Shown: positions 17,065 through 25,615, counted from the first letter of the stretch. The stretch: DNA of 64,000 nt from Hyphomicrobiales bacterium (GCA_900471815.1 UICE01000002.1:322764-386763), one strand, 5' to 3'. The notes: generated by a model not told the origin, from the letters alone. Program-made: numbers and translations.

Positions 17065-18458
17065 CCATTATCCCCTCCCGTTGGAAACGCCAGCACCGCA
17101 CGCAGGCCCGGCGCATTGTCGTGCAGTTCCAATGTACCACCGTGCAATTTCATAACCGCCTTGGCAAGGCTTAGTCCAAGTCCCGAGCCCGGTTGAGATC
17201 GGCTTTCCTCCAGGCGCACAAACCGCTCTGTAGCGCGTTCAACCTGATCTGGGGGAATGCCCGGACCATTATCGCTCACGACAATCGCGGTCCCCCGATC
17301 GTGCTTTTCGACCGAGAGCCTCACTTCGACCGGCTTATCTCCGGTCGCATATTTGATGGCGTTGTCCACAAGGTTTGAAATCGTCTGCCCGATAAGCTCA
17401 CGATTGGCTTTGACCGGCGTTGCGTCCATCGCACCGAGAGACAAGGTAATTCCTGCCTCTTCGGCCAGCGGCTCGTAAAGCTCAAAAACGTCTTCTACGA
17501 TCACTGACAGCGGCAAAGGCTCCATCGTCTCGCTGGAGTAACCGGACTCAAGACGCGATATCATCAAAATGGCATTGAATGTGCGGATCAGAAGATCGGA
17601 GTCCGCTATCATGTCCTCAATAGCAGCGCGATAGGCCTTCGTGGTTTTCGCGTTGGAAAGAGCCGATTCAGCACGGTTTCGCATTCGCGTCAGCGGCGTC
17701 TTCAGGTCATGGGCGATATTATCGGAGACATGCCGGACGCCTTCATTCAATTCCTGTATGCGCGCCAGCATTCCATTGAGATTTTCGGACAGGCGGTCAA
17801 ATTCGTCTCCCGAACCATTGACCGGAAGCCGCCCCGCAAGATCGCCGCCCATGATGCGTTGGGAAGCGACCGAAACTTCATCTATCCGGTGCAGCGCGCG
17901 CCGGCCAACAAAGAACCAGATCAGGCATGCGCCTATGCCCATCGTACCCAGCGCGGCGAAAAGCGCCCGTCTTACCACAAGGCGCACTTGCTCCGGCTCG
18001 CCGAGATCACGCCCCACCATAACGCGAATTCCATTCGGCAATACAATGACGCGGGCTATTGCAGTATGGGTTTGCGGGTCAGTTCCCTCAGTATAGCGCT
18101 CGTAACTTATGGGGCGCGATATCCAGCCATCGGTTTGCAAGACGCCAACTTCGATACTTTGCACATTGCCGGCAACAATGCGTCCTGCCGGATCCGCCAC
18201 GAGATAGAGAAAAGCACCCGGCTGACGGCCCCGACGATCAATCGCACGTACGAGACTGGCTATACCGCCCCGCTGATAGGCTCGCCCAATCCCTTCGACC
18301 TCCTCATTAATTGCTGTTTCCGTTTGACTGGTAAGCAGCTTCACAGAGGAGCTGGTCATATAGAAAACCAGCCCAAGGGCGCAGATTGTAAAGAGTAGAA
18401 GGTAGAGTGCCGACAGCCTCACCGCTGTCATTTTCAGCATGGAGCGAAAGCGGCTCAT
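17061..18458 (-). CDS. OmpR-type two-component sensor histidine kinase
   Basis: The protein has 465 residues: a first membrane helix (about 12-34), a periplasmic sensing domain of about 130 residues, a second helix (about 167-187), then a HAMP domain (GRRALHRIDEVSVASQRIMGGDLAGRLPV). HisKA follows with DNIAHDLKTPLTRMRNR (H about 251) and HATPase with NLVDNAIKYA, DNGPGIP and GSGLGLSLAKAV. It overlaps the response regulator upstream by 4 bases and glnE downstream by 4 bases. The partner is clear but the signal is not. The nearby degP suggests an envelope-stress input, which is inference from position. Confidence 0.92.
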   Translation of the reverse strand: MSRFRSMLKMTAVRLSALYLLLFTICALGLVFYMTSSSVKLLTSQTETAINEEVEGIGRAYQRGGIASLVRAIDRRGRQPGAFLYLVADPAGRIVAGNVQSIEVGVLQTDGWISRPISYERYTEGTDPQTHTAIARVIVLPNGIRVMVGRDLGEPEQVRLVVRRALFAALGTMGIGACLIWFFVGRRALHRIDEVSVASQRIMGGDLAGRLPVNGSGDEFDRLSENLNGMLARIQELNEGVRHVSDNIAHDLKTPLTRMRNRAESALSNAKTTKAYRAAIEDMIADSDLLIRTFNAILMISRLESGYSSETMEPLPLSVIVEDVFELYEPLAEEAGITLSLGAMDATPVKANRELIGQTISNLVDNAIKYATGDKPVEVRLSVEKHDRGTAIVVSDNGPGIPPDQVERATERFVRLEESRSQPGSGLGLSLAKAVMKLHGGTLELHDNAPGLRAVLAFPTGGDNG

Positions 18459-19159
18459 CCATGGCTTCCGGCTGTAGCTTCAGTGAGGCTGGCTTTTAAC
18501 ATATACCCGGCTCCACGCACCGTGTGCAGCAAGGGCGTGTCGAATCCTTTTTCGATCTTGCCACGCAAGCGCGACACATGAACATCGATCACATTGGTCT
18601 GGGGATCGAAATGATAATCCCAAACATGCTCAAGCAACATGGTGCGGGTGACAACCTGACCGGAATTGCGCATGAGATATTCCAGCAGACGAAACTCGCG
18701 CGGTTGCAAAATAATAGTCTGCCCTGCCCTTTTTGCCGTATGCGATAGTCTGTCCAGTTCAAGATCACCGACGCGATAGACAGTCTCGGCTTCCTTTGGG
18801 CTGGAGCGCCGCTGCAGGACTTCAATTCGGGCAAGCAATTCCGAAAAAGCATAGGGCTTGGTGAGATAGTCATCTCCGCCCGCCCGCAAGCCCGTGACGC
18901 GATCATCAACCTGTCCCAAAGCGGAAAGGATCAGCGCTGGCGTATCGTTTCCCTGGGCGCGCAGTGCGGCCACCACGGAAAGCCCATCGCGGCGCGGCAG
19001 CATGCGGTCAACGACAAGAGCATCATACGCCCCCTGTTCGGCGAGCGCATAGCCTGTCTCTCCGTCACCTGCAATATCAGCGGAATGTCCGGCCTCGTTG
19101 AAGGCCTTTTCCAAATAGCGGGCAGCTTCGCGATCATCTTCAATAACGAGTATTTTCAT
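18455..19159 (-). CDS. OmpR/PhoB-family response regulator
   Basis: This 234-residue protein has a receiver domain with acidic residues ED at 7-9, the phosphorylation site D51 (ALVVDRMLP) and the K of YLTKPYAF near 101. A C-terminal winged-helix DNA-binding domain follows (LQPREFRLLEYLMRNSGQVVTRTMLLEHVWDYHFDPQTNVIDVHVSRLRGKIE). The C-terminal end includes VRGAGYML, as is standard for the family. It is the first gene of an overlapping three-gene unit with the sensor kinase and glnE. A terminator separates it from degP upstream, so its promoter must lie in the short stretch at 19160-19197 or read through from degP. Confidence 0.93.
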   Translation of the reverse strand: MKILVIEDDREAARYLEKAFNEAGHSADIAGDGETGYALAEQGAYDALVVDRMLPRRDGLSVVAALRAQGNDTPALILSALGQVDDRVTGLRAGGDDYLTKPYAFSELLARIEVLQRRSSPKEAETVYRVGDLELDRLSHTAKRAGQTIILQPREFRLLEYLMRNSGQVVTRTMLLEHVWDYHFDPQTNVIDVHVSRLRGKIEKGFDTPLLHTVRGAGYMLKASLTEATAGSHG

Positions 19160-19197
19160 GATCTTACTCTAATCGGATTGCTTCGATGAAACCAGAA

Positions 19198-19233
19198 AGA
19201 AAAGGGGCAACAGGTTGAAGAGACCTGTTGCCC
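19198..19233 (-). terminator. Rho-independent terminator after degP
   Basis: GGGCAACAGGT and ACCTGTTGCCC (19205-19215 and 19223-19233) form a perfect 11-bp stem with a 7-base loop. On the minus strand it is followed by CCTTTTCTTTCT. It separates degP from the response regulator gene. Confidence 0.85.
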
Positions 19234-19287
19234 ATGCGTCAGCGCTTACGGGTGGGGTCCAGCGCCGCAGCATTTCCTTCCCACCTG

Positions 19288-20823
19288 TCAGCCTTGGCTG
19301 ATAGGTAGGGCGACGAACCGCGATTGGTCCTTTGTCTGCACTTGCAAAAGCACAGCTTTACGGCCGCTTTTCGTGGCATCTGCGATTGCCGCATCTATAT
19401 CGCCGCCGCTCTTGACCGGCTGGTTGTTGACTGAGACGATAATGTCGCCTGTGCTGATACCCTTGTCTGCAGCATCGCCCTGACGATCAACATCCGTGAC
19501 AACAACACCCTGGCCGTCATCAGCGGGCATGACAGTCAGGCCATAGTCATCAAGAGCGGATGACTTTTGCTCGTCTTCCTGCTGTGGTGTTGCCGAAGCA
19601 AGCTTCTCATCACCGGGCATTTCCTTGATCGACACTTTGACGGACTTGGCCTCGCCCTTATGCCAGACGGTCAGATCAACATCCTTGCCAGGCACGACAG
19701 CCGCAATCTTTTTCGCCAGATCGCGCGGATCACTGACCTTGTCGCCATTGACAGCCGTGATCACGTCACCGGCCACGATACCGGCTTTTGCCGCAGGGCC
19801 GTTCGCTTGCGGATCAGCAACGAGCGCTCCCTTCTCTTCGGCAAGACCAAGAGATTCGGCGATTTCCTTGCTGACGGGCTGAATCTGTACGCCAATCCAG
19901 CCGCGCGAGACTGTACCGTTCTTGATCAGTTGATCTACGACCTGCTTTGCAGTCTGTGCGGGGATAGCAAAGGCAATGCCTACGCTGCCACCAGAAGGTG
20001 AGAAAATAGCTGTATTGATACCCACCACTTCACCATTCAGGTTGAAAGCCGGGCCACCAGAATTCCCTTTATTAACCGCCGCATCAATCTGCAGGAAGTC
20101 ATCATAAGGTCCAGCGCCAATATCGCGGCCACGAGCCGAGACGATACCCGCTGTTACAGTTCCGCCGAGACCGAATGGATTACCCACTGCAACAACCCAT
20201 TCGCCAACGCGAACTTTGTTGTCATCGCCGAAATTGACATAGGTGAACTTGCGCTTGTCATCGACCTTAAGCACGGCCAGATCGGTCCGCTTGTCCTTAC
20301 CTATCAGCTTCGCATCAAGCTCGGTGCCGTCATCAAGGACGACACTATAGGCAGAGCCGTCTTCAACGACGTGATTATTGGTGACGAGATAGCCATCTTC
20401 GGAAATGAAGAAACCGGATCCCTGCGCTGTTGGGCGGACCCGTTCAGGGCGATTCTGCTCACGCGGGGATTTGCGTGGCTCCATGCCGCGACGACCATCT
20501 TGGTCTTGGCCGCCAAATTCGTAAAAGAAGCGCTTGAGCGGGTGGTCATCCGGGAGTTGATCCATGCCCGGGAAACCATTGCCATTATCGGCAGTTTCCT
20601 TCACGGCGCTTTTCACCCGAACACTGACAACTGCGGGGCTGACCTTTTCGACGACGTCAGCAAAACCCGGCTGCTGGGCAGTTTCAACACGAACTGCTTC
20701 GGCCTGCGCCGGGACAATAGCGCTGAGCGGGCCCGTCGCCAAAAAGCCACCGACCAATGCCGACGACAGTAGGGCCGCGGCAATACCCTTACGGTAACGG
20801 GAAGATTTGATATTGTTAGACAT
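19288..20823 (-). CDS. degP: Do-family periplasmic serine protease/chaperone DegP (HtrA)
   Basis: From ATG at 20823 (AAGGAG 9 bases upstream) the product has 511 residues. A signal peptide covers about the first 41 residues (AAALLSSALVGGFLATGPLSAIVPAQA). The trypsin-like domain has H151 (NNHVVED), D181 (KRTDLAVLKV) and S255 (NKGNSGGPAF). Two PDZ domains follow, starting near GWIGVQIQPVSKEIAESLGL and near LTVMPADDGQGVVVTDVDRQG. Length, signal and both PDZ domains are those of full DegP, which degrades or refolds damaged periplasmic proteins. An ATG seven codons upstream contains the ribosome site itself and is unlikely to be used. In related genomes the gene sits directly after the cytochrome c maturation genes; here an adhesin unit lies between. 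Confidence 0.95.
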   Translation of the reverse strand: MSNNIKSSRYRKGIAAALLSSALVGGFLATGPLSAIVPAQAEAVRVETAQQPGFADVVEKVSPAVVSVRVKSAVKETADNGNGFPGMDQLPDDHPLKRFFYEFGGQDQDGRRGMEPRKSPREQNRPERVRPTAQGSGFFISEDGYLVTNNHVVEDGSAYSVVLDDGTELDAKLIGKDKRTDLAVLKVDDKRKFTYVNFGDDNKVRVGEWVVAVGNPFGLGGTVTAGIVSARGRDIGAGPYDDFLQIDAAVNKGNSGGPAFNLNGEVVGINTAIFSPSGGSVGIAFAIPAQTAKQVVDQLIKNGTVSRGWIGVQIQPVSKEIAESLGLAEEKGALVADPQANGPAAKAGIVAGDVITAVNGDKVSDPRDLAKKIAAVVPGKDVDLTVWHKGEAKSVKVSIKEMPGDEKLASATPQQEDEQKSSALDDYGLTVMPADDGQGVVVTDVDRQGDAADKGISTGDIIVSVNNQPVKSGGDIDAAIADATKSGRKAVLLQVQTKDQSRFVALPISQG

Positions 20824-21084
20824 CGGGATGTTCTCCTTAGGCAATGCGATCGGCTAATGATCGTTCGTACCATCAGTGATACATATAAGAAGGTTACCCC
20901 ACCATTTCCGCAACATGACAAATATTTAAGGTTTGCCCGGTGGAAACGCCGGTCCGTGCCCTTATTCGGTGCTTTATATAGCGCAAAGCCTATAGCTGTT
21001 TTGGTTCACAGCATGAAGTGACTGCCACAAATCATGGACAGTTATATTTCGTCTAAACCACGTGACGGGTATATTAGAGCCGCC

Positions 21085-21651
21085 TCAAATCGCACCCAAT
21101 GCCTTCCCGAGACCATCTAAAGGCAGTTGAAGGTCTACCGCCGTCGCATCAGTTTTAAACGAAATGCGCGCTGCGCCGCCTTTGCTTATTTCCTGCCGCA
21201 GAACTGGCCCCACTGGAAGATAGGCAAGGCAATTTGTGGGGGTGCATCCCCTGACCGTCATGGAAACTTTTTCTTTGCGCGAAGGAAATGCAAGGGTAAT
21301 CTCCTTGCCTTCGCCTACCGTAGCAGGCACGCGCATGATCATGGCAGGATTGCCCTTATCGTCGGCAGCCAGCGACCAACTAAATACAAAGTTGCTTTCG
21401 CCATCGAGAATAGTCTGTGTCACGTTGCAGACTTTTTTCATCGCCTTCAAATCTTCGTCGCAAATGAGGTCCCAGTTGCCAAAAGGCTGGATGGATCTGC
21501 GATATTTGCCAAGCTCCGCCCCCTCTGGCACAGAAACGTCAGAGGGTTTCAAATGATATTGAGGGACTTGGGCCTCCTGAGCACCAGCTGGAATGCTGGC
21601 ACCAAGAAAAAGGCCGAAAATGGCGGCCTTTTTGATGTTTAACAATTTCAC
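21085..21651 (-). CDS. Invasion-associated locus B (IalB) family protein
   Basis: The 188-residue protein has a signal peptide (NIKKAAIFGLFLGASIPAGAQEA, cleavage near 25). The IalB domain follows, with FGNWDLICDEDLKAMKKVCNVTQTI, a middle FPSRKEKVSMTVRGCTPTNCLAYLPVGP and a C-terminal ISFKTDATAVDLQLPL. The four spaced cysteines (C in LICDE, KVCNV, RGCTPTNC) are typical. In Bartonella, IalB aids entry into red cells; in other Rhizobiales the role is unclear. It begins 9 bases after the adhesin stop, so the two are almost surely one transcript, and it may help the adhesin reach or fold at the surface (inference). Confidence 0.88.
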   Translation of the reverse strand: MKLLNIKKAAIFGLFLGASIPAGAQEAQVPQYHLKPSDVSVPEGAELGKYRRSIQPFGNWDLICDEDLKAMKKVCNVTQTILDGESNFVFSWSLAADDKGNPAMIMRVPATVGEGKEITLAFPSRKEKVSMTVRGCTPTNCLAYLPVGPVLRQEISKGGAARISFKTDATAVDLQLPLDGLGKALGAI

Positions 21652-21659
21652 ACCCTATC

Positions 21660-23711
21660 TCAATTAAGAGTGAAGCTTAGACCGGCACCCACACCGACCT
21701 CTCCGCCGCTGGTTACGCCGGTAATATTGGCGCGAACCTTACCCGTTTCGCTTGTATAGCCAGCACCAAAGGCAAAAGCGCCCTGATCTCGCCACATACC
21801 ACCGCCCACAGCAACACTCACTTTGCCCGGCGTGCTGTCAAAGCGCAACGATGATGCAGCCAATCCAATTGCTGCCGCCTGACGCGCCTCGGAACGAACT
21901 GAGGATATTTCTGAACTTAAATGATTGAAGCCATTAGCCATTTTGGTTTCCATCTTTGCAAGATCACCTCTAACTCCGCCTTGTCCATCAGTGCCGCCAA
22001 TTATTTCATCCGTATAGGTATTAGCAGTATCAATCGCCTCCTTCTTAGCATTATCCGTATAGCTCTTCGCTGCCAACTTACTTTTGGCTGCCGCGTCATC
22101 GGAATAGCTATTGGCTTTTGCTACGGATTTGTCGCCAACCTCATCAGAGTAGCTCTTAGCCGCTTGCTGGCTCTTCGTCGCTATTTCATCCGCTTGGCCC
22201 TTCAACTGCTTGACGTTCACCGCATCCAAATCGTTGGTACCAGCGGAAAGATTGCTGATGACAACAGGCATGCTCGGATCACCGCCCTGCAGCTTGACGG
22301 TATTTGCCTTCGCGTCGCCAACAGTAGCATAAGTCACAGCGCGATCAGAAAGCTTGTCGACCTTTGCATCGACAGCATGAAGTTGCCCACCATTTACGGC
22401 ATCTTGTGAACCTTGTTCAACAACACCATTAGCTAGAGCGACAATTTTATTATCTTTCTTCGCAACGGGTAAAGAAGTCTCAGGTGAACCAGTCGCAACC
22501 GGTGCTGCAGTTGAATTCTGCGGCGGGACCATATCCTGCACTTCGACAGTTGTCTGATTACCCGCTACTGAATCTCCATTTGTCACCGGCGTTATAATTG
22601 ATGCCGCTCCCGATCTGCCCGTACTGTGCGAGGGGACGGAATTTGCGTCAGATATATTTTGTACAGAGGAAAATCCATTCTTCTGCGCTTCAACTTCTTC
22701 CAGCAACTTCCGATGATGCGCTTCGGCATTATATTTGTCAGGAGACGCATTATAGGCTGCCTGCGAATTATCTAAACGCAATGCCGTATCGTATAACACA
22801 TTCAGGCGTTCATGATTTGCCTGTATTCGCAAATCGAATGTAGCACTGTTTTTATTTATTTCGTTAATTGCATCTCCGACACTGTTAACTACATTATCCC
22901 TATAACCAAATCCGATGTATTTTTTCTCCCCATCGCTTCCTGATGATTTAATATACTCACTCCATTCGCTATGAAAATCATAAACAAGGAAGTGGGGTGC
23001 GCTGATTATACCATTCATAACCTGCACTCCACCGCCAAGTGTTTGCGCCATACTGTTAGCCATGGAATAAAACTGGCCACCATTTATAGCGTCGTGCGAA
23101 TTTTCTGCGATGAGACCGCCGGCGACATTTTTTAGGGTCGTCATTCCTGAGATTCCACCCGCAACGGATGGTTGACCAAATTCAATAGTATCCATTTGAA
23201 TCTCGTCATCATCCAGGATGCCATTCACAACATCAAGCTGGCCCTTGTTGACCGCATCATTGTCATGCGTGCCAGCTTTGATACCGGTCACTCTACGGTC
23301 GGCATCAACCAGTATCGGCTTGCCATCTGCATCACGAACGACCTTGCCTTCGTCATCAAGCTTGGGCGTCTTGCCGCCAAGGTCTAAGACCTTTGCTGTC
23401 GAATCGCCGCCAATGGCAAGTGTGTTCCCTCCATCGCCGGTCTGCACAAGGCCGGTCGAACCGGAATTCAGTGCATGTTGCAATGTGTCAAGCTGGCTCT
23501 TGTTAACTGCGTCCGTATCACTGACACCGGCAGCAACATTGCCAATCCGGCTGGTCTTGGCATCGCCGTGCGCGGCGCTATAGGCACCGGCATTATTATC
23601 ATAAAGCAGCGCATCTTTTTGCAGCGTGCCGATCTGACCGCCCTGCGTGACGAGACTGTCACCCTGGGCTTTGACCGTATAGCAGAATCTTTGCCTGCTT
23701 TTGCATTCCAA
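21660..23711 (-). CDS. Trimeric autotransporter adhesin, stalk and membrane anchor (frameshifted 3' part)
   Basis: This frame holds the C-terminal part of a YadA/Hia-type adhesin that is continuous with the frame at 23468-24814 after a one-base shift near 23680-23685. True homology starts near TVKAQGDSLVTQGG. Neck/stalk motifs recur: GNVAAGVSDTDAVNKSQLD, TGIKAGTHDNDAVNKGQLD, VEQGSQDAVNGGQLHAVD and SAGTNDLDAVNVKQLK. A coiled coil of SYSD/SYTD repeats follows. The end is a YadA membrane anchor (NHLSSEISSVRSEARQAAA, then four beta strands to GLSFTLN). Trimers of such proteins form the outer-membrane pore and passenger fibre. As it stands this part lacks a signal peptide and would not be secreted. 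Sequencing error is a possible cause of the shift. Confidence 0.85.
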   Translation of the reverse strand: MECKSRQRFCYTVKAQGDSLVTQGGQIGTLQKDALLYDNNAGAYSAAHGDAKTSRIGNVAAGVSDTDAVNKSQLDTLQHALNSGSTGLVQTGDGGNTLAIGGDSTAKVLDLGGKTPKLDDEGKVVRDADGKPILVDADRRVTGIKAGTHDNDAVNKGQLDVVNGILDDDEIQMDTIEFGQPSVAGGISGMTTLKNVAGGLIAENSHDAINGGQFYSMANSMAQTLGGGVQVMNGIISAPHFLVYDFHSEWSEYIKSSGSDGEKKYIGFGYRDNVVNSVGDAINEINKNSATFDLRIQANHERLNVLYDTALRLDNSQAAYNASPDKYNAEAHHRKLLEEVEAQKNGFSSVQNISDANSVPSHSTGRSGAASIITPVTNGDSVAGNQTTVEVQDMVPPQNSTAAPVATGSPETSLPVAKKDNKIVALANGVVEQGSQDAVNGGQLHAVDAKVDKLSDRAVTYATVGDAKANTVKLQGGDPSMPVVISNLSAGTNDLDAVNVKQLKGQADEIATKSQQAAKSYSDEVGDKSVAKANSYSDDAAAKSKLAAKSYTDNAKKEAIDTANTYTDEIIGGTDGQGGVRGDLAKMETKMANGFNHLSSEISSVRSEARQAAAIGLAASSLRFDSTPGKVSVAVGGGMWRDQGAFAFGAGYTSETGKVRANITGVTSGGEVGVGAGLSFTLN

Positions 23712-24814
23712 CCTAATGCCGAACTGTTAAGTCCACTTGCATCACTCCCTGAACCAAAAGCAGAACCACCTACACCAGCATTTGAATTCGGGCCCACTGC
23801 AGTGCCGCCAGCGCCCGCCGCCTTGGCGTTGTCGCCGATAGCTATTGCGGATACAGTGATTGTCGTTACTGTAGGCGCAGCGGCACCTGTTGCTGCGGGC
23901 GCAGTGGCACCCGTTGTTGTGGGCGCAGTGGCACCCGTTGTTGTGGGCGTAGAAGTAGCTGCTGCGGGCGCAGTGGCATCTACTGCTGCGGGCACAACAA
24001 CCGTCGTTGTGCCACCTTTTGCCCCTGCATTAGTGCCGATGGCGATGTCGCCAAGAACGGTCGTGCTCGTGGTCGCTGGCCGACTGTTTGCATCGGTGTT
24101 GATCTTGATCTGCGGAAAGCGAGTTTCCGGAATAGCCGGAAGTGCGGTTGGCGTGGGAAACGATATGGTGTGGCCACCATCAGTTCTTTCTGGTGTAACA
24201 AATTCTGCAGTTATTGCAACGCCGGGCACCACCGCGTTTGACACACCACCACTCGGAAATGTGGTACCGACTGGAAAAACCGTACCGACAGGAAACCGGA
24301 GAGGAAAACCAGTTCCGCTCGCTTTCATGACGACAGGTCCTTTAGAGAAAGTGCCTTTGTAAAACTCCCCCTTTTCCTGTGGGAAAAAGTAATCTTTATC
24401 GAGTGGCACGTTAAGCGGCACAACTACGCCATCAGCCTTAACCACGCCGTTTGGCGAAGTAACAACTGTTCCTTTGAGTACAGTGAACGATGTATATGAT
24501 TTATTCAGGGCTTGCGCCTCAAAACCAAAGCCATTTTCTAGCCTGACAAACCCCGCCGGCACACCGGCCACGCCCACAGCCGGAGAAGAGGCAGTTACAG
24601 TTTGAGCCAGCACGGGCGAAGCCAGAGAGACAACCAGCGCAGCCGCCATCATCCCCAAACCCTTGCGGCGCTTGAAGCCCAGTACCATGCAAGCAAGACG
24701 CAGGATAGCATTGAGACGGCGACGGGCGGAACGGCTCTCAGCCGAACCGGCGAGCCAATTACCGGCAAAACGAGCAGGCATGCTGGAGGAAACAGGTGCG
24801 TTGACTTTGGTCAT
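23468..24814 (-). CDS. Trimeric autotransporter adhesin, signal and passenger head (frameshifted 5' part)
   Basis: The frame begins with ATG at 24814 (GAGCGAG upstream; a TTG at 24829 is less likely). A long extended signal peptide of about 70 residues ends in SLASPVLAQ, as in many type V secreted adhesins. The passenger head has YadA-type repeats such as SAIAIGDNAKAAGAGGTAVGPNSNAGVGGSAFGSGSDASGLNSSALGWNAKAGKDSA. After KDSA the frame turns into basic nonsense (RSKPRVTVSSRRAV) and ends at 23468. Adding one base near 23683 would join it to the stalk frame. A Thr/Ala/Pro linker is encoded by 24-bp tandem repeats. The AT-rich upstream region and low overall similarity to neighbours suggest acquisition. 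Confidence 0.85.
   Translation of the reverse strand: MTKVNAPVSSSMPARFAGNWLAGSAESRSARRRLNAILRLACMVLGFKRRKGLGMMAAALVVSLASPVLAQTVTASSPAVGVAGVPAGFVRLENGFGFEAQALNKSYTSFTVLKGTVVTSPNGVVKADGVVVPLNVPLDKDYFFPQEKGEFYKGTFSKGPVVMKASGTGFPLRFPVGTVFPVGTTFPSGGVSNAVVPGVAITAEFVTPERTDGGHTISFPTPTALPAIPETRFPQIKINTDANSRPATTSTTVLGDIAIGTNAGAKGGTTTVVVPAAVDATAPAAATSTPTTTGATAPTTTGATAPAATGAAAPTVTTITVSAIAIGDNAKAAGAGGTAVGPNSNAGVGGSAFGSGSDASGLNSSALGWNAKAGKDSAIRSKPRVTVSSRRAVRSARCKKMRCFMIIMPVPIAPRTAMPRPAGLAMLLPVSVIRTQLTRASLTHCNMH
23874..23990 (-). repeat. Imperfect 24-bp tandem repeats in the adhesin linker
   Basis: Units start at 23874, 23898, 23922, 23946 (21 bp) and 23967. Units two and three are identical. They encode the Thr/Gly/Ala/Pro linker (TTTGATAP type). 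Because the unit is a multiple of three, copy changes would lengthen or shorten the linker without breaking the frame. Confidence 0.8.
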
Positions 24815-25076
24815 ATCAATCTCGCTCAAAAATAATATAGCAAATACTGAGGTAAATATCGGATATGCTTACAGAAATGCGTTCACAGAAGTTTATTACT
24901 GTGATGGATCAATAAAATTTAAATGCGGGAATATTTTTTACTTGGAAAGGCTAATGTGCCAGACCGGAACTTAATCATTGCCGCGATTATCAACGGCTGA
25001 TTAACGTGTAAACAAGCAAAATACAAGAGTAAAAACTAGTTTTCAGTGTGTTAAATTCTGTTTTATGGAAAAATTT
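24815..25076 (-). promoter_or_regulatory. AT-rich upstream region of the adhesin unit
   Basis: About 260 bases are markedly richer in A and T than the genes around. TGCTATATT on the minus strand just before the start is a good -10 element. No gene is seen. The composition is typical of DNA bound by MucR- or H-NS-like silencers, which is inference. Confidence 0.4.
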
Positions 25077-25117
25077 TATTATACTTTAGTATAGTAAACC
25101 CATACTAAAGTATAATA
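25077..25117 (-). terminator. 16-bp perfect inverted repeat after ccmH
   Basis: TATTATACTTTAGTAT (25077-25092) and ATACTAAAGTATAATA (25102-25117) pair fully around a 9-base spacer. It lies 16 bases after the ccmH stop. The stem is AT-only in large part, and on the minus strand AAAATTTTT follows, so it could end the ccm transcript or be an operator. Confidence 0.6.
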
Positions 25118-25132
25118 CCTTGTCGCAATTTG

Positions 25133-25615
25133 TTAATTATCGAGCGTTCCGACCAGTTTTTTGAGTTGCTGTTTTTCAACGTCGGAAAGAGGTCCCGATT
25201 CTATTGAAACAATGCGGCGGCGCCTCGCCGAAACGACAAGAGCCAAAGCACCGATGAGCAAAGCGCCTATTGGAAAACCCCAGAGCACGACCGTGCTTAA
25301 TCGCAGCCGGGGCTTGAGCAGGACGAATTCGCCATAGCGGGCGACGAGAAAATCCAGCACCTGCTGGTCAGTATCGCCAGCCATAAGCCGCTCGCGCACC
25401 AGGACGCGCAGATCGCGGGCAAGATCCGCATTGGAATCGTCAATGGATTCATTCTGGCAGACCATGCAGCGCACCTGCGCAGAAATGGTGCGGGCACGTT
25501 TTTCAAGGACCGGGCTTGTCAGCATCTCGTCGGGGGAAAGCGCAAATGCGCTACTTGCGCCGAAACAAAGCAGCAGGACAAGGAAAGTTGCAATTGCGTT
25601 GCGGGTGCGGCTCAT
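25133..25615 (-). CDS. ccmH: Cytochrome c maturation protein CcmH (CycL)
   Basis: The 160-residue protein has a signal sequence (AIATFLVLLLCFGASSAFA). A three-helix periplasmic domain carries the redox motif RCMVCQ (C50 and C53), and a C-terminal membrane helix (VVLWGFPIGALLIGALALVVSA) precedes a short cytoplasmic tail. CcmH reduces the CXXCH thiols of apocytochrome c before haem is attached by CcmF. Its ATG overlaps the ccmF stop (ATGA), so it is the last gene of the coupled ccmI-E-F-H unit, known as cycHJKL in rhizobia. An inverted repeat downstream probably ends transcription. Confidence 0.95.
   Translation of the reverse strand: MSRTRNAIATFLVLLLCFGASSAFALSPDEMLTSPVLEKRARTISAQVRCMVCQNESIDDSNADLARDLRVLVRERLMAGDTDQQVLDFLVARYGEFVLLKPRLRLSTVVLWGFPIGALLIGALALVVSARRRRIVSIESGPLSDVEKQQLKKLVGTLDN

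Noticed and set aside
20824-20844. Longer DegP start seven codons upstream
   Set aside because: That start would include the AAGGAG ribosome site inside the coding part; the downstream ATG at 20823 is better.
23475-24362. Plus-strand open frame of 295 codons with Val/Ala/Pro repeats
   Set aside because: It is the antisense of the adhesin head and its tandem repeats; the repeat wording follows from the sense strand.
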